DNA of 64,000 bases from Lachnocurva sp045579705 (GCA_045579705.1 JAZNMP010000036.1:8766-72765), one strand, 5' to 3'; positions 15,837 to 25,323 are shown, counted from the first letter of the stretch. The notes: generated by a model not told the origin, from the letters alone. Made by a program: numbers and translations.

Positions 15837-17208
15837 TTCCCTTAAATTTGTTTTAATTATATTTATGGTAATTGCCTTAACCTCCTGTGCATTGGGCCAG
15901 GGGGTTAAGTTTGTTTCTAAAAATAAAGCAAATGATGAAATTCATTATTCAAAGGAAGAAGCTTCGCAGTACGAAGAGTGTGTGAATACTATCCTTGATA
16001 ATGGTACAAAGGCTTTCTTTGGAAACTATAGGGTTGATGAGAATTTCTTCTCGTATATAGTTTCTAATTTTGGCATTAAAACTTTGAAAAAAATATGCAA
16101 AAATGGGGATTTCAATAATCCTGAAATATGGTATAAATATACCGGTAACACTATTAATTCATTGTGGTTTTATTATAAGAGTGATCAGCATTTTCATTTT
16201 GAAAATGAAGATCGTGTTATTGCGAAGAATACAAAGTCTTCAAAGACTGTCCTCGAATTTACGGGTGATTTCAGTCTGGCTAACGATATCTCCACAGTTA
16301 AATATCTAAGAGATCATGGAAATGATATTACAAAGTGCTTCTCTCCAAATCTGTTGAAGGAGATGAGAGATGCAGATATTTTTTCCGTAAACAATGAATT
16401 CTGTTATTCAACACGCGGTGAGGCGTTAAAGGGTAAAGATTATACTTTTAGAGCTAATCCTACGGATTGTGCGCTTCTTAAAAATATCGGTGTTGATTTT
16501 GTTAATTTAGCGAATAATCATACCTATGATTATGGCGAAGAGGCTCTGCTCGATACATTGGATACTTTGAGTGTCTATAATATTCCTTATGTGGGTGCAG
16601 GTCGAAATCTGGATGAGGCTTCACGTCCTCTGTATTATGTATTAAATGGTCGAAAGATTGCTTTCGTATCAGCTACACAGATTGAAAGATCAGCGAATTA
16701 TACAAAGGAAGCCACTGAGAGTAGTGCGGGTGTTTTGAAAACGCTTAAGCCAGATAGGTATGTTTCTGTTATACAGGAGGCATCAAAGAATGCTGATATT
16801 GTTATTGCGATAGTACACTGGGGTACCGAAGGAAATGATAGATACGGTGCTGATCAGGTGGAACTTGCGAGAGCCTTTGTAGATGCGGGGGCTGACTGTA
16901 TCATAGGTTGTCATTCTCATTGCCTTCAGGGAGTTGAATTTATAGATAATGTTCCTGTTTTCTATAGTTTAGGAAACTATTGGTTTGCGGTAGATGATAA
17001 GATGCCGGAATCATTTAAGACGGGGATTGCCAAGATAGAAATAGGCGAGGACGGAAGTGTAAATCCGTATTTCTTGCCTTGCGAATTTAATATGGGTGTC
17101 ACAAAGCTTATTACCGAACAGTCGGAGCGTGCGAAAGATTGTGCTTACTTAGAGTCATTATCGACCAGTGCTAGGGTCGATTCTAAGGGTAGAATCTTCG
17201 CGAAATAG
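15817..17208 (+). CDS. CapA-family (poly-gamma-glutamate synthesis-like) lipoprotein
   Basis: 463 residues with a lipobox ALTSC at residue 24. The C-terminal ~320 residues are a metallophosphoesterase-like CapA/PgsA fold: EFTGDFSLAND, FSVNNEFCYS, VNLANNHTYDYGEEALLDTL, VGAGRNLDEA, IVIAIVHWGTEGND, IIGCHSHCLQGVE, SLGNYWF. Known relatives help make or export polyglutamate capsule, but many lone CapA proteins have no capsule genes; none of capB, capC or pgsE is near. About 140 residues ahead of the catalytic domain have no recognised motif. The start lies inside the 3' end of the Sel1 gene without a clear SD of its own. Confidence 0.85.
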   Translation: MKQTHRNSLKFVLIIFMVIALTSCALGQGVKFVSKNKANDEIHYSKEEASQYEECVNTILDNGTKAFFGNYRVDENFFSYIVSNFGIKTLKKICKNGDFNNPEIWYKYTGNTINSLWFYYKSDQHFHFENEDRVIAKNTKSSKTVLEFTGDFSLANDISTVKYLRDHGNDITKCFSPNLLKEMRDADIFSVNNEFCYSTRGEALKGKDYTFRANPTDCALLKNIGVDFVNLANNHTYDYGEEALLDTLDTLSVYNIPYVGAGRNLDEASRPLYYVLNGRKIAFVSATQIERSANYTKEATESSAGVLKTLKPDRYVSVIQEASKNADIVIAIVHWGTEGNDRYGADQVELARAFVDAGADCIIGCHSHCLQGVEFIDNVPVFYSLGNYWFAVDDKMPESFKTGIAKIEIGEDGSVNPYFLPCEFNMGVTKLITEQSERAKDCAYLESLSTSARVDSKGRIFAK

Positions 17209-17230
17209 AAACCAAGAAAGGATTTGTAAC

Positions 17231-18100
17231 ATGCAGGAATTCAGACCAGCAAAGAGTGGCAAAGTGAGAGAGGTTTATGATCTCGGCGATCAGATGGTTA
17301 TCGTCGCTACAGATCGAATCTCAGCGTTTGATGTGATTTTGAAGAACAAAGTCACACACAAGGGGGAAATACTTACTCGTATTTCGGACTTTTGGTTCGA
17401 TTATACGAAAGATATTGTAGCAAATCATGTGATTTCTACAGATACAAAGGATATGCCGGAGTTCTTTAGAACTGAAGAGTTTAAGAACAGAACTATGCTA
17501 TGCAAGAAGCTTAATATGCTTCCTATCGAATGCATTGTAAGAGGTTATATTACAGGTAGCGGTTGGAAGAGCTACCAGGAGAATGGTACAGTTTGCGGTA
17601 TCAAACTTCCAGAAGGACTTAGAGAGTCAGAGAAACTTCCAGAACCTATCTTTACCCCATCTACAAAAGCGGATTTAGGGGATCATGACGAAAACATTTC
17701 TTTTGAAGAATCTATTAAATATCTCGAGGAGCGCTTCCCTGGAAAGGGCGAAGAATACGCTTCAAAGATCAGAGATTATACTATTGCGCTATACAAAAAA
17801 TGCGCGGAACATGCTTTGGAATGTGGAATTATCATAGCTGATACTAAATTTGAGTTTGGTATTGACGAGAATGGAGATATTCTCATCGGAGATGAGATGC
17901 TTACACCTGACAGCTCTCGTTTCTGGCCAGTTTCAGAATATGAAGTTGGAAAGAGTCAGCCTTCATACGATAAGCAGTTCGTACGTGATTGGCTAAAAGC
18001 TAATCCGGATAGTGATTACTTACTCCCAGATGAAATCATCGATAAAACTATAGATAAATATATTGAAGCTTATGAACGACTGACTGGAAAGAGGTTTTAA
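17231..18100 (+). CDS. purC: SAICAR synthase (phosphoribosylaminoimidazole-succinocarboxamide synthase)
   Basis: Purine step that ligates aspartate to CAIR. 289 residues. ATG 17231 is chosen: AAAGGAT sits eight bases upstream and the protein then begins right before the family start KSGKVREVYDLGD. Seen: IVATDRISAFDVILKN, ECIVRGYITGSGWKSYQ, TPSTKADLGDHDENI, IADTKFEFGID, and LGDE-type GDEMLTPDSSRFWP. An upstream in-frame ATG at 17168 would overlap the CapA gene and is unlikely. This size class (about 290) is the longer form found in many Clostridia and eukaryotes. It starts the purC-purF-purB cluster. No purine riboswitch or PurR box is visible. Confidence 0.96.
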   Translation: MQEFRPAKSGKVREVYDLGDQMVIVATDRISAFDVILKNKVTHKGEILTRISDFWFDYTKDIVANHVISTDTKDMPEFFRTEEFKNRTMLCKKLNMLPIECIVRGYITGSGWKSYQENGTVCGIKLPEGLRESEKLPEPIFTPSTKADLGDHDENISFEESIKYLEERFPGKGEEYASKIRDYTIALYKKCAEHALECGIIIADTKFEFGIDENGDILIGDEMLTPDSSRFWPVSEYEVGKSQPSYDKQFVRDWLKANPDSDYLLPDEIIDKTIDKYIEAYERLTGKRF

Positions 18101-18142
18101 GCAAATTGATACGATGAGTTTTGATTTATTTATGGAGTTTAT

Positions 18143-19600
18143 ATGCTAAATTATATTACTGATAGAAACCTGGAACGCGAGCCTGATACAGGCGTTAGAG
18201 AAGAATGCGGCGTATTTGGAGTCTATGATTTAGACGGAAATGATGTTTCATATACTTTATATTACGGCTTGTTTGCATTGCAGCATAGAGGACAGGAGAG
18301 CGCTGGTATAGCGGTTTCTGATACAAATGCTCCTTATGGTAACATCGGTTACCATAAGGAAATGGGATTAGTAAACGAAGCCTTTACGGAAAAAGATGTA
18401 GAAGCTTTACATGGAAATATCGGCGTGGGTCACGTTAGATATTCAACAGCAGGTGAAAGCACCAGAGAGAATGCACAGCCGCTTGTCTTAAATTATGTAA
18501 AGGGTACGCTTGCACTCGGCCATAACGGTAATCTGATTAACGCGAATGAATTGCGTAAGAAGTTGTCCGAGACGGGTGCCATCTTCCAGACGACTATCGA
18601 TTCTGAAACTATAGCTTATCTGATAGCGAGAGAGAGACTTAATACTAGGACCGTTGAAGAGGCTGTAGTTCGTACTATGAATCACCTGAAAGGCGGTTAT
18701 TCTGTTGTTATGATGAGCCCTAGAAAACTTATTGGATTTAGAGATCCATATGGTTTTCATCCGCTCGTTCTCGGAAAGAGAGATAACACCTACATTCTTT
18801 CTTCTGAGACTTGTGCGCTCGATACAGTTGGAGCAGAATTCATCAGAGATATCGAACCTGGTGAAGTGGTTACTATTACTAAAGATGGAGAGGTTCATTC
18901 GGACAGAACGAACTGTCTTCCAAAGGAGAAGAGAGCCAGATGTATATTCGAGTACATTTACTTTGCCAGAAACGATTCTTATATCGATGATATCAGCGTT
19001 TATAATGCTCGTATCAAAGCTGGAAAGTTCCTCGCAATGGATTCGCCTGTAGAAGCTGACCTGGTAGTTGGTGTTCCTGAATCAGGAAACGCAGCTGCTA
19101 AAGGTTACTCTATCGAGTCAGGCATCGAATTCGGACAGGCTTTTGTTAAGAACACCTATGTGGGACGTACTTTTATCAAGCCTCGTCAGAGTGCCAGAGA
19201 ATCCAGTGTTAGAGTTAAACTGAACGCTCTTAGAGAAGTGGTTAAAGGAAAGAGAATCATTATGATAGATGATTCTATCGTTCGAGGAACTACTTCAGCT
19301 CAGATTGTAAAGATGCTTCGTGATGCTGGAGCGAAAGAGGTACACGTTCGTATATCTTCACCGCCATTTTTATGGCCTTGTTATTTTGGTATTGATGTTC
19401 CAGCCAGAGAGCAGCTTATAGCTTATAATCGTTCAGTGGAAGAAATTCGAGAGATCATCGGAGCAGATACGCTGGCTTATTTAGAGATAGACAGACTTCA
19501 TCAGATGGTAGACGGTACAGAAATCTGTACAGGATGTTTCAACGGTAAATATCCTATGGATCCGCCACAGGAAGATATACGCGGCAACTTTGATAAATGA
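18143..19600 (+). CDS. purF: Amidophosphoribosyltransferase (glutamine PRPP amidotransferase)
   Basis: First committed step of purine synthesis. 485 residues. The Ntn-hydrolase nucleophile is Cys22 (REECGVFGVYDL), so the first 21 residues are a cleavable propeptide as in the Bacillus enzyme. Seen: ALQHRGQESAGIA, VGHVRYSTAG, the PRPP loop RIIMIDDSIVRGTTSAQIV. Cysteines equivalent to the Bacillus-type 4Fe-4S ligands are present: ARCIFEYIYFAR, FLWPCYFGID, and EICTGCFNGKYP. So this is the iron-sulfur, oxygen-labile type. It follows purC by 42 bases, purB by a 20-base gap. Confidence 0.97.
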   Translation: MLNYITDRNLEREPDTGVREECGVFGVYDLDGNDVSYTLYYGLFALQHRGQESAGIAVSDTNAPYGNIGYHKEMGLVNEAFTEKDVEALHGNIGVGHVRYSTAGESTRENAQPLVLNYVKGTLALGHNGNLINANELRKKLSETGAIFQTTIDSETIAYLIARERLNTRTVEEAVVRTMNHLKGGYSVVMMSPRKLIGFRDPYGFHPLVLGKRDNTYILSSETCALDTVGAEFIRDIEPGEVVTITKDGEVHSDRTNCLPKEKRARCIFEYIYFARNDSYIDDISVYNARIKAGKFLAMDSPVEADLVVGVPESGNAAAKGYSIESGIEFGQAFVKNTYVGRTFIKPRQSARESSVRVKLNALREVVKGKRIIMIDDSIVRGTTSAQIVKMLRDAGAKEVHVRISSPPFLWPCYFGIDVPAREQLIAYNRSVEEIREIIGADTLAYLEIDRLHQMVDGTEICTGCFNGKYPMDPPQEDIRGNFDK

Positions 19601-19620
19601 TGGAAAGGTAAGACGATAAA

Positions 19621-21075
19621 ATGAGAGAAGATAGTTATATCAGCCCGCTTTCAGAGAGATATGCATCTAAGGAAATGCAGTATATTTTTTCCGAGAACAA
19701 AAAGTTCTCTACCTGGAGACGCCTTTGGATAGCTCTTGCAGAAACAGAGATGGAGCTCGGATTAAAGGGTGAAGATGGTCAGCCTGTTATCACTCAGGAT
19801 ATGATAGATGAGATGAAAGCTCATATCGAAGATATCAATTATGAAGTGGCCAGAGCTCGTGAGAAGGAAGTTCGTCATGATGTTATGAGTCATGTTTACG
19901 CGTTTGGAAAGCAGTGTCCAAAGGCTGCAGGCATCATTCATCTCGGAGCTACTTCATGTTTCGTAGGTGATAATACAGACGTTATCGTTATGAGAGATGC
20001 TCTTACTTTGGTTAGAAAGAAGCTCATCAATGTAATCGATGAGTTGGCTAGATTTGCTGATGCAAACAAATCACTTCCGACTCTTGCTTTTACACATTTT
20101 CAGCCTGCTCAGCCTACTACAGTAGGAAAGAGAGCAACTCTTTGGATTAACGAATTTATGATGGATTTAGAAGATCTGGATTATGTCCTTTCGACTTTGA
20201 AGCTTCTGGGATCTAAAGGTACTACAGGCACACAGGCGTCCTTTAAAGAACTTTTTAAGGGAGACGACGAGACTATCGATAAGATTGATCCGCTTATCGC
20301 GGAAAAAATGGGCTTCAAGGCATGTGTTCCAGTTTCCGGCCAGACTTATTCCAGAAAGATGGACACACGTGTTATGAATGTACTCGCTGGCATCGCTGCT
20401 TCAGCGCATAAGATGTCAAATGATATTCGTCTGCTTCAGCATCTAAAGGAAATTGAGGAACCTTTTGAGAAGAAACAGATTGGTTCTTCCGCTATGGCTT
20501 ACAAGAGAAATCCTATGAGAAGTGAGAGAATAGCATCTCTTTCCAGATATATCATGATCGATGCACTGAATCCGGCTATCACATCAGCTACGCAGTGGTT
20601 TGAGAGAACACTTGATGATTCAGCTAACAAGCGTCTTTCTATCGCAGAGGGATTCCTCGCTACAGATGGAGTTTTGGACTTGTGCATGAATGTAGTAGAT
20701 GGATTGGTTGTATATCCCAAGGTTATCGAGAAGAAACTTCGTTCTGAACTTCCATTTATGGCTACTGAGAATATTATGATGGATGCCGTAAAGATGGGCG
20801 GTAACAGACAGGAAATCCACGAGCGTATTCGTGAACTTTCTATGAAGGCCGGTGCAAACGTAAAGGTAGAAGGTTTGGACAATAATCTATTAGAGCTCAT
20901 CGCAGAGGATAGTGCATTCAACCTTTCAGAAGCAGATTTGCAGAAGACGATGGATCCTAGTCTGTATGTAGGTAGAGCTCCACGTCAGGTTGAAGTTTAT
21001 CTACGTGATTTCGTACGTCCTGTATTGGATGCAAATAGAGAGCTTCTCGGCGCAAAAGCTGAAATCAATGTTTAA
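19621..21075 (+). CDS. purB: Adenylosuccinate lyase
   Basis: Lyase acting twice in purine synthesis (SAICAR to AICAR, adenylosuccinate to AMP). 484 residues, the longer clostridial/eukaryote-like form. Seen: KEVRHDVMSHVYAFG, IIHLGATSCFVGDNTD, AFTHFQPAQPTTVGKRA, and the superfamily signature GSSAMAYKRNPMRSERIASL. SD GGAAAGG precedes the ATG. Coupled closely to purF. It supplies AICAR to the formyltransferase encoded at 34286. Confidence 0.97.
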   Translation: MREDSYISPLSERYASKEMQYIFSENKKFSTWRRLWIALAETEMELGLKGEDGQPVITQDMIDEMKAHIEDINYEVARAREKEVRHDVMSHVYAFGKQCPKAAGIIHLGATSCFVGDNTDVIVMRDALTLVRKKLINVIDELARFADANKSLPTLAFTHFQPAQPTTVGKRATLWINEFMMDLEDLDYVLSTLKLLGSKGTTGTQASFKELFKGDDETIDKIDPLIAEKMGFKACVPVSGQTYSRKMDTRVMNVLAGIAASAHKMSNDIRLLQHLKEIEEPFEKKQIGSSAMAYKRNPMRSERIASLSRYIMIDALNPAITSATQWFERTLDDSANKRLSIAEGFLATDGVLDLCMNVVDGLVVYPKVIEKKLRSELPFMATENIMMDAVKMGGNRQEIHERIRELSMKAGANVKVEGLDNNLLELIAEDSAFNLSEADLQKTMDPSLYVGRAPRQVEVYLRDFVRPVLDANRELLGAKAEINV

Positions 21076-21082
21076 GTTGTAA

Positions 21083-21110
21083 TTGTTACAATTTTATGAT
21101 AAATTATTAT
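21083..21110 (+). promoter_or_regulatory. Candidate promoter for secG-rnr-smpB
   Basis: TTGTTA (21083-21088), 16-bp spacer, TATTAT (21105-21110), within the 72-base gap after purB. Weaker than the best promoters in the window, but well placed. Confidence 0.5.
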
Positions 21111-21147
21111 GAGCGAAAAAAAATAAGAACACTTGGAGGGGATTACT

Positions 21148-21399
21148 TTGAGTACAGCTATTATTAAAAATATTGTAACAATTGCATTTATCGTTATAAG
21201 CGTTGCGATTTCGGTTATCATTCTGCTTCAGCAAGGTAAGGATCAGGGACTTGGTTCACTTAGCGGACAGCTTTCTGATTCATCTTATTGGGCAAAGAAC
21301 AAAGGCCGTTCTAAAGAAGGAATTCTGGTTAAACTTACTAGCGTTCTAATCGTCCTTTATTTCATTTGCGCTGCAGTTTTGAACATCGGAAGTTTTTAG
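21148..21399 (+). CDS. secG: Preprotein translocase subunit SecG
   Basis: Small membrane subunit of the SecYEG channel, 83 residues with two transmembrane helices: IIKNIVTIAFIVISVAISVI and ILVKLTSVLIVLYFICAAVL, joined by the conserved QQGKDQGLGSLSG loop. The start is TTG 21148: GGAGGGG (21135-21142 region) is spaced five bases before it; the earlier in-frame TTG 21133 overlaps that SD. SecG beside rnr and smpB is the common Bacillota order. A hairpin terminator lies between it and rnr. Confidence 0.92.
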   Translation: MSTAIIKNIVTIAFIVISVAISVIILLQQGKDQGLGSLSGQLSDSSYWAKNKGRSKEGILVKLTSVLIVLYFICAAVLNIGSF

Positions 21400-21412
21400 A
21401 ATTTGATTTCAG

Positions 21413-21445
21413 AAAGGCCATCGCTTAGGCGGTGGCTTTTATATT
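21413..21445 (+). terminator. Terminator/attenuator between secG and rnr
   Basis: Stem of about 12 bp, AAAGGCCATCGC with GCGGTGGCTTTT, TTAG loop, followed by T-rich bases. It precedes the rnr SD by only about six bases, so it could attenuate rnr expression. Confidence 0.65.
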
Positions 21446-21462
21446 TTATCGGAGAAAATAAT

Positions 21463-23544
21463 TTGAGAAATAGACGTAATAAACCTTATAAAATATCAAA
21501 AAACAGAAAAGAAGCTTTGAAGAGCAAGCTTGGAGCTAACCGTGGAAAGAAACACAGATCCGGTTTAGGAAAGAAGGCTCAGGCAAAGACAAAAGCACGC
21601 CATGCAAAGAAATCAAATGTAGTTACTTTGCAGGGAGAATTTACTGCGCATCCTAGAGGATTCGGTTTCGTAACTGTAGAAGGTTATGAGCAGGATTTCT
21701 ATATTCCAGAGAAGTATGTAGGTCATGCTATGCATCAGGACACAGTAAAGATCGAGTTGCTGCCTGAAACAGAAGGAAAGAGACGTGAAGCAAAGGTTGT
21801 TGAAATCGTTTCTCATAATATAGAGCGAATCGTCGGTACTTTTACAAAGATGAACGGCTTCGGCTTTGTAATTCCTGATGATAAGAAGTTTACTGATGAC
21901 CTCTATATCCCATCAAATGCGTTCTTAGGTGCAAAGAACAACGATAAAGTCGTTTGTATCTATACTAAGTATGGTGATGGAATAAAGAAGCCAGAGGGAA
22001 GAGTTGTCGAAATCATCGGTGGAAAGGACGATCCTGGCGCTGATATTCTATCTGTGGTAAAAGGTTTGGATATCCCTTCAGAATTCCCGATAGAGGTTTT
22101 ATTAGAAGCTCAGAAGGCAAATAAACCGGTGAAGAAGAAACAGATAAAGAAACGTCTCGACTTGAGAAGCATTCCTATGGTTACTATCGATGGTGACCAT
22201 ACAAAGGATTTCGATGATGCCGTTTCTATCGGAATCAGAGGGGATAAATATATCCTCGGCGTTCATATTGCCGATGTTGCAGAATATGTTACTGAAGACA
22301 GTTGCCTGGACGAGGAAGCTGTAAAGAGAGGCACTTCCGTATATCTCTGTGATAGAGTCATTCCTATGCTTCCAAAAGAACTTTCAAATGGAATCTGTTC
22401 ATTAAATGAAGGCGAAGACCGTCTGGCTTTGAGTTGTATTATGACAGTTTCTAAAGAGGGAAAAGTTCTCGATTATGTTATCGATGAGTCAGTTATCAAT
22501 GTTGACCACCGTATGACATACCACGATGTTACTGAGATTATCAATGGAAATGAAGAGCTTTCCAGGAAGTATGATGACTTTGTGCCATATTTTTTGACTA
22601 TGTATGAGTTATCAAATATCATTCGTGGTGCCAGAGAGAAATCCGGATGCATCGATTTCGACTTCCCTGAAGCTGAGATTACTTTGAATTCAGATGGTTC
22701 TACTAAGCAGGTAGAAGTTCGAGAAAGAGATCTAGCCTCTCTCATAATTGAGGATTTTATGATTCTCGCTAATGAGACTGTTGCCAGAGAGTTTGCGACA
22801 AAGGAAATCCCTTTCCTGTACAGAACTCATGGAGCGCCGGATATGGATAGAATCATGTCTCTCAATGATTATACAGAGACTATCGGTATTCATATCCGTC
22901 CAAAAGGCACTGAGATTACACCTCGTGAAGTGCAGAAGGTATTAGAACAGGTCGCAGGACGAGACGAGGAATCAGTTGTAAATCATATGGTTCTTCGAGC
23001 TATGCAGAAAGCAAAGTATGATACTGAATGTATAGGACACTTTGGTCTGGCTGCTGAGTATTACTGCCACTTTACGTCACCTATCCGTAGATATCCAGAT
23101 CTTCAGATCCATAGAATTATCAAGGAATATCTACATGGTGATTTAGATAAAAAAAGAAGGAAGCACTATACCAAACTGCTTCCAGACAGAGCTGAGAGAA
23201 CCAGTCTGTTAGAGCGTCGTGCTGATGAAGCCGAGAGAGAGACGGACAAGATGAAGGAAGCTGAATACATGAAGCGCCATATCGGCGAAGAGTTCGTAGG
23301 AACTATTTCTGGAATCACAGGATTCGGAATCTATGTAGAACTTCCAAACACTATAGAAGGCTTGGTCCATATTTCTACTATTAAGGGCGATTACTTCGTA
23401 TTTGACGAAGCACGTCAGGAATTAGTAGGTGAGAGAACTAAGCTCGTATATAGAATAGGTCAAAAGATTAGAATCGTAGTAGATGGCGCTAGCAAAGAAA
23501 CTAGAACTATAGACTTTATACTTTCGGAGAATCAATATGCCTGA
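21463..23544 (+). CDS. rnr: Ribonuclease R
   Basis: 3'-5' exoribonuclease of the RNase II/R family, 693 residues from a TTG start with GGAG eight bases upstream. In-frame codons back to 21403 cross the secG terminator and are rejected. Order of domains: a very basic N-terminus (KKHRSGLGKKAQAKTKARHA), cold-shock domains (PRGFGFVTVEGYEQDFYIPE; FGFVIPDDKKF), the catalytic RNB domain (VTIDGDHTKDFDDAVSI; GVHIADVAEYV; HFTSPIRRYPDLQIHRIIK), and a C-terminal S1 domain (GTISGITGFGIYVELPNTIEG). It overlaps smpB by eight bases. RNase R degrades messages on tmRNA-rescued ribosomes, which fits the next two genes. Confidence 0.96.
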   Translation: MRNRRNKPYKISKNRKEALKSKLGANRGKKHRSGLGKKAQAKTKARHAKKSNVVTLQGEFTAHPRGFGFVTVEGYEQDFYIPEKYVGHAMHQDTVKIELLPETEGKRREAKVVEIVSHNIERIVGTFTKMNGFGFVIPDDKKFTDDLYIPSNAFLGAKNNDKVVCIYTKYGDGIKKPEGRVVEIIGGKDDPGADILSVVKGLDIPSEFPIEVLLEAQKANKPVKKKQIKKRLDLRSIPMVTIDGDHTKDFDDAVSIGIRGDKYILGVHIADVAEYVTEDSCLDEEAVKRGTSVYLCDRVIPMLPKELSNGICSLNEGEDRLALSCIMTVSKEGKVLDYVIDESVINVDHRMTYHDVTEIINGNEELSRKYDDFVPYFLTMYELSNIIRGAREKSGCIDFDFPEAEITLNSDGSTKQVEVRERDLASLIIEDFMILANETVAREFATKEIPFLYRTHGAPDMDRIMSLNDYTETIGIHIRPKGTEITPREVQKVLEQVAGRDEESVVNHMVLRAMQKAKYDTECIGHFGLAAEYYCHFTSPIRRYPDLQIHRIIKEYLHGDLDKKRRKHYTKLLPDRAERTSLLERRADEAERETDKMKEAEYMKRHIGEEFVGTISGITGFGIYVELPNTIEGLVHISTIKGDYFVFDEARQELVGERTKLVYRIGQKIRIVVDGASKETRTIDFILSENQYA

Positions 23545-24007
23545 TAAAAACGCAAAGAGAATGATTGCTAATAATAAGAAAGCCAGACACGATTATTTCC
23601 TGGATGAATTCTATGAAGCTGGAATCGAGTTAGTCGGTACAGAGGTAAAGTCACTTCGTGCCGGCAGATGCAGCATCAAAGAGTCTTTTATCGAGATAAA
23701 GGATGGAGAGGTGTATATCATCCAGATGCACATCCCTCCATATGAACAGGGAAATATCTTTAATCGAGATCCTCTTAGAAAGAGGAAACTGCTGCTGCAT
23801 AAGCAGGAGATTAATAAGCTTCTCGGAAAAATAAAAACAAAGGGATATACACTTGTGCCTGTAGAGATTTACTTTAAGGGGCCTAGAGTTAAGGTGGAAA
23901 TCGCCCTAGCTCGTGGTAAGAAACTCTATGATAAACGTAGGGATATCGCTGACAAGGATCAGAAGCGAGAGGCTGAGAGAGATTTCAAGGTTAGAAATCT
24001 GTATTAG
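23537..24007 (+). CDS. smpB: SsrA-binding protein SmpB
   Basis: Binds tmRNA and brings it to stalled ribosomes. 156 residues. Seen: NKKARHDYFLDEFYEAGIEL, GTEVKSLRAGRCSIKE, HIPPYEQGNIFNRDPLRKRK, and the positively charged C-terminal tail KLYDKRRDIADKDQKREAER that enters the mRNA channel. ATG lies within the 3' end of rnr. The tmRNA gene follows 46 bases later, making a complete trans-translation locus. Confidence 0.97.
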   Translation: MPDKNAKRMIANNKKARHDYFLDEFYEAGIELVGTEVKSLRAGRCSIKESFIEIKDGEVYIIQMHIPPYEQGNIFNRDPLRKRKLLLHKQEINKLLGKIKTKGYTLVPVEIYFKGPRVKVEIALARGKKLYDKRRDIADKDQKREAERDFKVRNLY

Positions 24008-24053
24008 TTATTTAAAATATCAGTTTTTTCTGGTATTATAAATATATATTCAT

Positions 24054-24402
24054 GGGCTAGTAATGGTTTCGACAGGAATCATGAAGCTGGTGAAGCGAGT
24101 CGTACGGGATACGTTAAATTCCAAACTTAAATTTAAACGCTGAAGATAATTTAGCATACGCTGCCTAATTACGGCAACGGATCCAACATGGTCTTACCTG
24201 CGTGACTAGGAACTGGGTCTCATCTAACCTAGCAGGAAACGGCGATTACAAAGCTTTGAGTATTCGGACGTATTTATGAAGCTACTTGTAAGATTTCGGG
24301 TGTTCTTTCCCTTATCTTACAGGGAATTTTAATAAAAGAACTACACTCGTAGAAGAACAGGGGATTGGTTTTTGGACACGAGTTCGACTCTCGTCTAGTC
24401 CA
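24054..24402 (+). ncRNA. ssrA: Transfer-messenger RNA (ssrA)
   Basis: One-piece tmRNA of about 349 bases. The tRNA-like ends pair: GGGCTAG (24054-24060) with CTAGTCC (24395-24401), discriminator A24402, CCA not encoded. The 5' TAATGGTTTCGACAGG and 3' GAGTTCGACTCTC elements are typical. The tag frame runs GCT at 24139 to TAA at 24166, giving the peptide AEDNLAYAA; the family ends in a similar protease-recognition tail, usually ALAA. The resume codon is assigned by comparison with clostridial tags and is therefore inferred. Pseudoknot regions lie on either side. A terminator follows. Confidence 0.96.
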
Positions 24403-24410
24403 TCTTTTTA

Positions 24411-24440
24411 AGGGAATGGTAAAAGCCATTCTCTTTTTTG
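24411..24440 (+). terminator. ssrA terminator
   Basis: Nine-bp stem AGGGAATGG / CCATTCTCT with a short TAAAAG loop, then TTTTTT. Confidence 0.85.
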
Positions 24441-24511
24441 TTGTAAAAATCATTCGCTTCGTGTATATTTTTCTTTATTATTAAATAGTGATTTATTTAA
24501 TGGGAGGAAAA

Positions 24512-25315
24512 ATGGGAAGAGAAGAGATTGTAAAAGGATTCTATGCAAAGTATGTAGAAGATGACAGATTATCATCAACCAGACAGGGGCAGACGGAATA
24601 TATAGTTACAAATCATTATATTCATGAAGCGCTGTCTAGATTTGGCAAACATGCAAAAGTTATTGAAATAGGAGCAGGTACAGGAAGAGTATCTATTCCA
24701 TTAGCTCAGGAAGGCTTCAAGGTTACTGCTGTAGAATATTCGGATAGCAATTATGAAGTTCTTCGTGATAAGTGTAGAGGAATACCAAACATAGAAGCTG
24801 TTCATGGTGATGCTGTAGATTTATCCGGGATACCAGATGAAACCTATGATGTAACATTACTATTTGGACCGATGTATCATCTTTATTCAAAGGAAGAACA
24901 GCTAAAGGCACTTAGTGAAGCTAAACGAATTACTAAATCGGGAGGAAGTATACTTATAGCTTATTTATCGATTCATGCGATAATGTATACTAATTATATA
25001 AATGCTTTATGCGGAAGCTTCAAAGATGGCTTTAAGGAAAATTTTGATCCTGAGGATTTTTCTGTAAGACATTTTCCGGAACAACTGTTTACGGGGTTTG
25101 ATGTAGTAGAGTTTGAAGAATTAATTGAGGAATCTGAACTTCGTCTCATAAAGACAGTGGCTCAGGATGGAATGTTGGAGCTGGTTCAGAGATGTGATTC
25201 TTTCCAAATGGATGATTGTAACTTTGATGCTTTTATTAAATATCATATGGCTTACTGTGAAAAAAGAGAGTTATTAGGTCTGTCTAGCCATTTACTTGCT
25301 ATATGTGAACGTTGA
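24512..25315 (+). CDS. Class I SAM-dependent methyltransferase
   Basis: 267 residues. SAM-binding motif I is VIEIGAGTGRVSIPLAQEG; VTAVEYSDSN carries the acidic residue that grips the ribose, and TYDVTLLFGPMYHLYSKEEQ resembles motif IV/post-motif of the methyltransferase 11/25 group. It is a small-molecule-type enzyme; the substrate is not deducible. ATG 24512 follows GGGAGG; an earlier in-frame ATT/ATG run from 24488 overlaps that SD. It is a single-gene unit between the ssrA terminator and its own terminator. Confidence 0.75.
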   Translation: MGREEIVKGFYAKYVEDDRLSSTRQGQTEYIVTNHYIHEALSRFGKHAKVIEIGAGTGRVSIPLAQEGFKVTAVEYSDSNYEVLRDKCRGIPNIEAVHGDAVDLSGIPDETYDVTLLFGPMYHLYSKEEQLKALSEAKRITKSGGSILIAYLSIHAIMYTNYINALCGSFKDGFKENFDPEDFSVRHFPEQLFTGFDVVEFEELIEESELRLIKTVAQDGMLELVQRCDSFQMDDCNFDAFIKYHMAYCEKRELLGLSSHLLAICER

Positions 25316-25323
25316 TTAACTTA

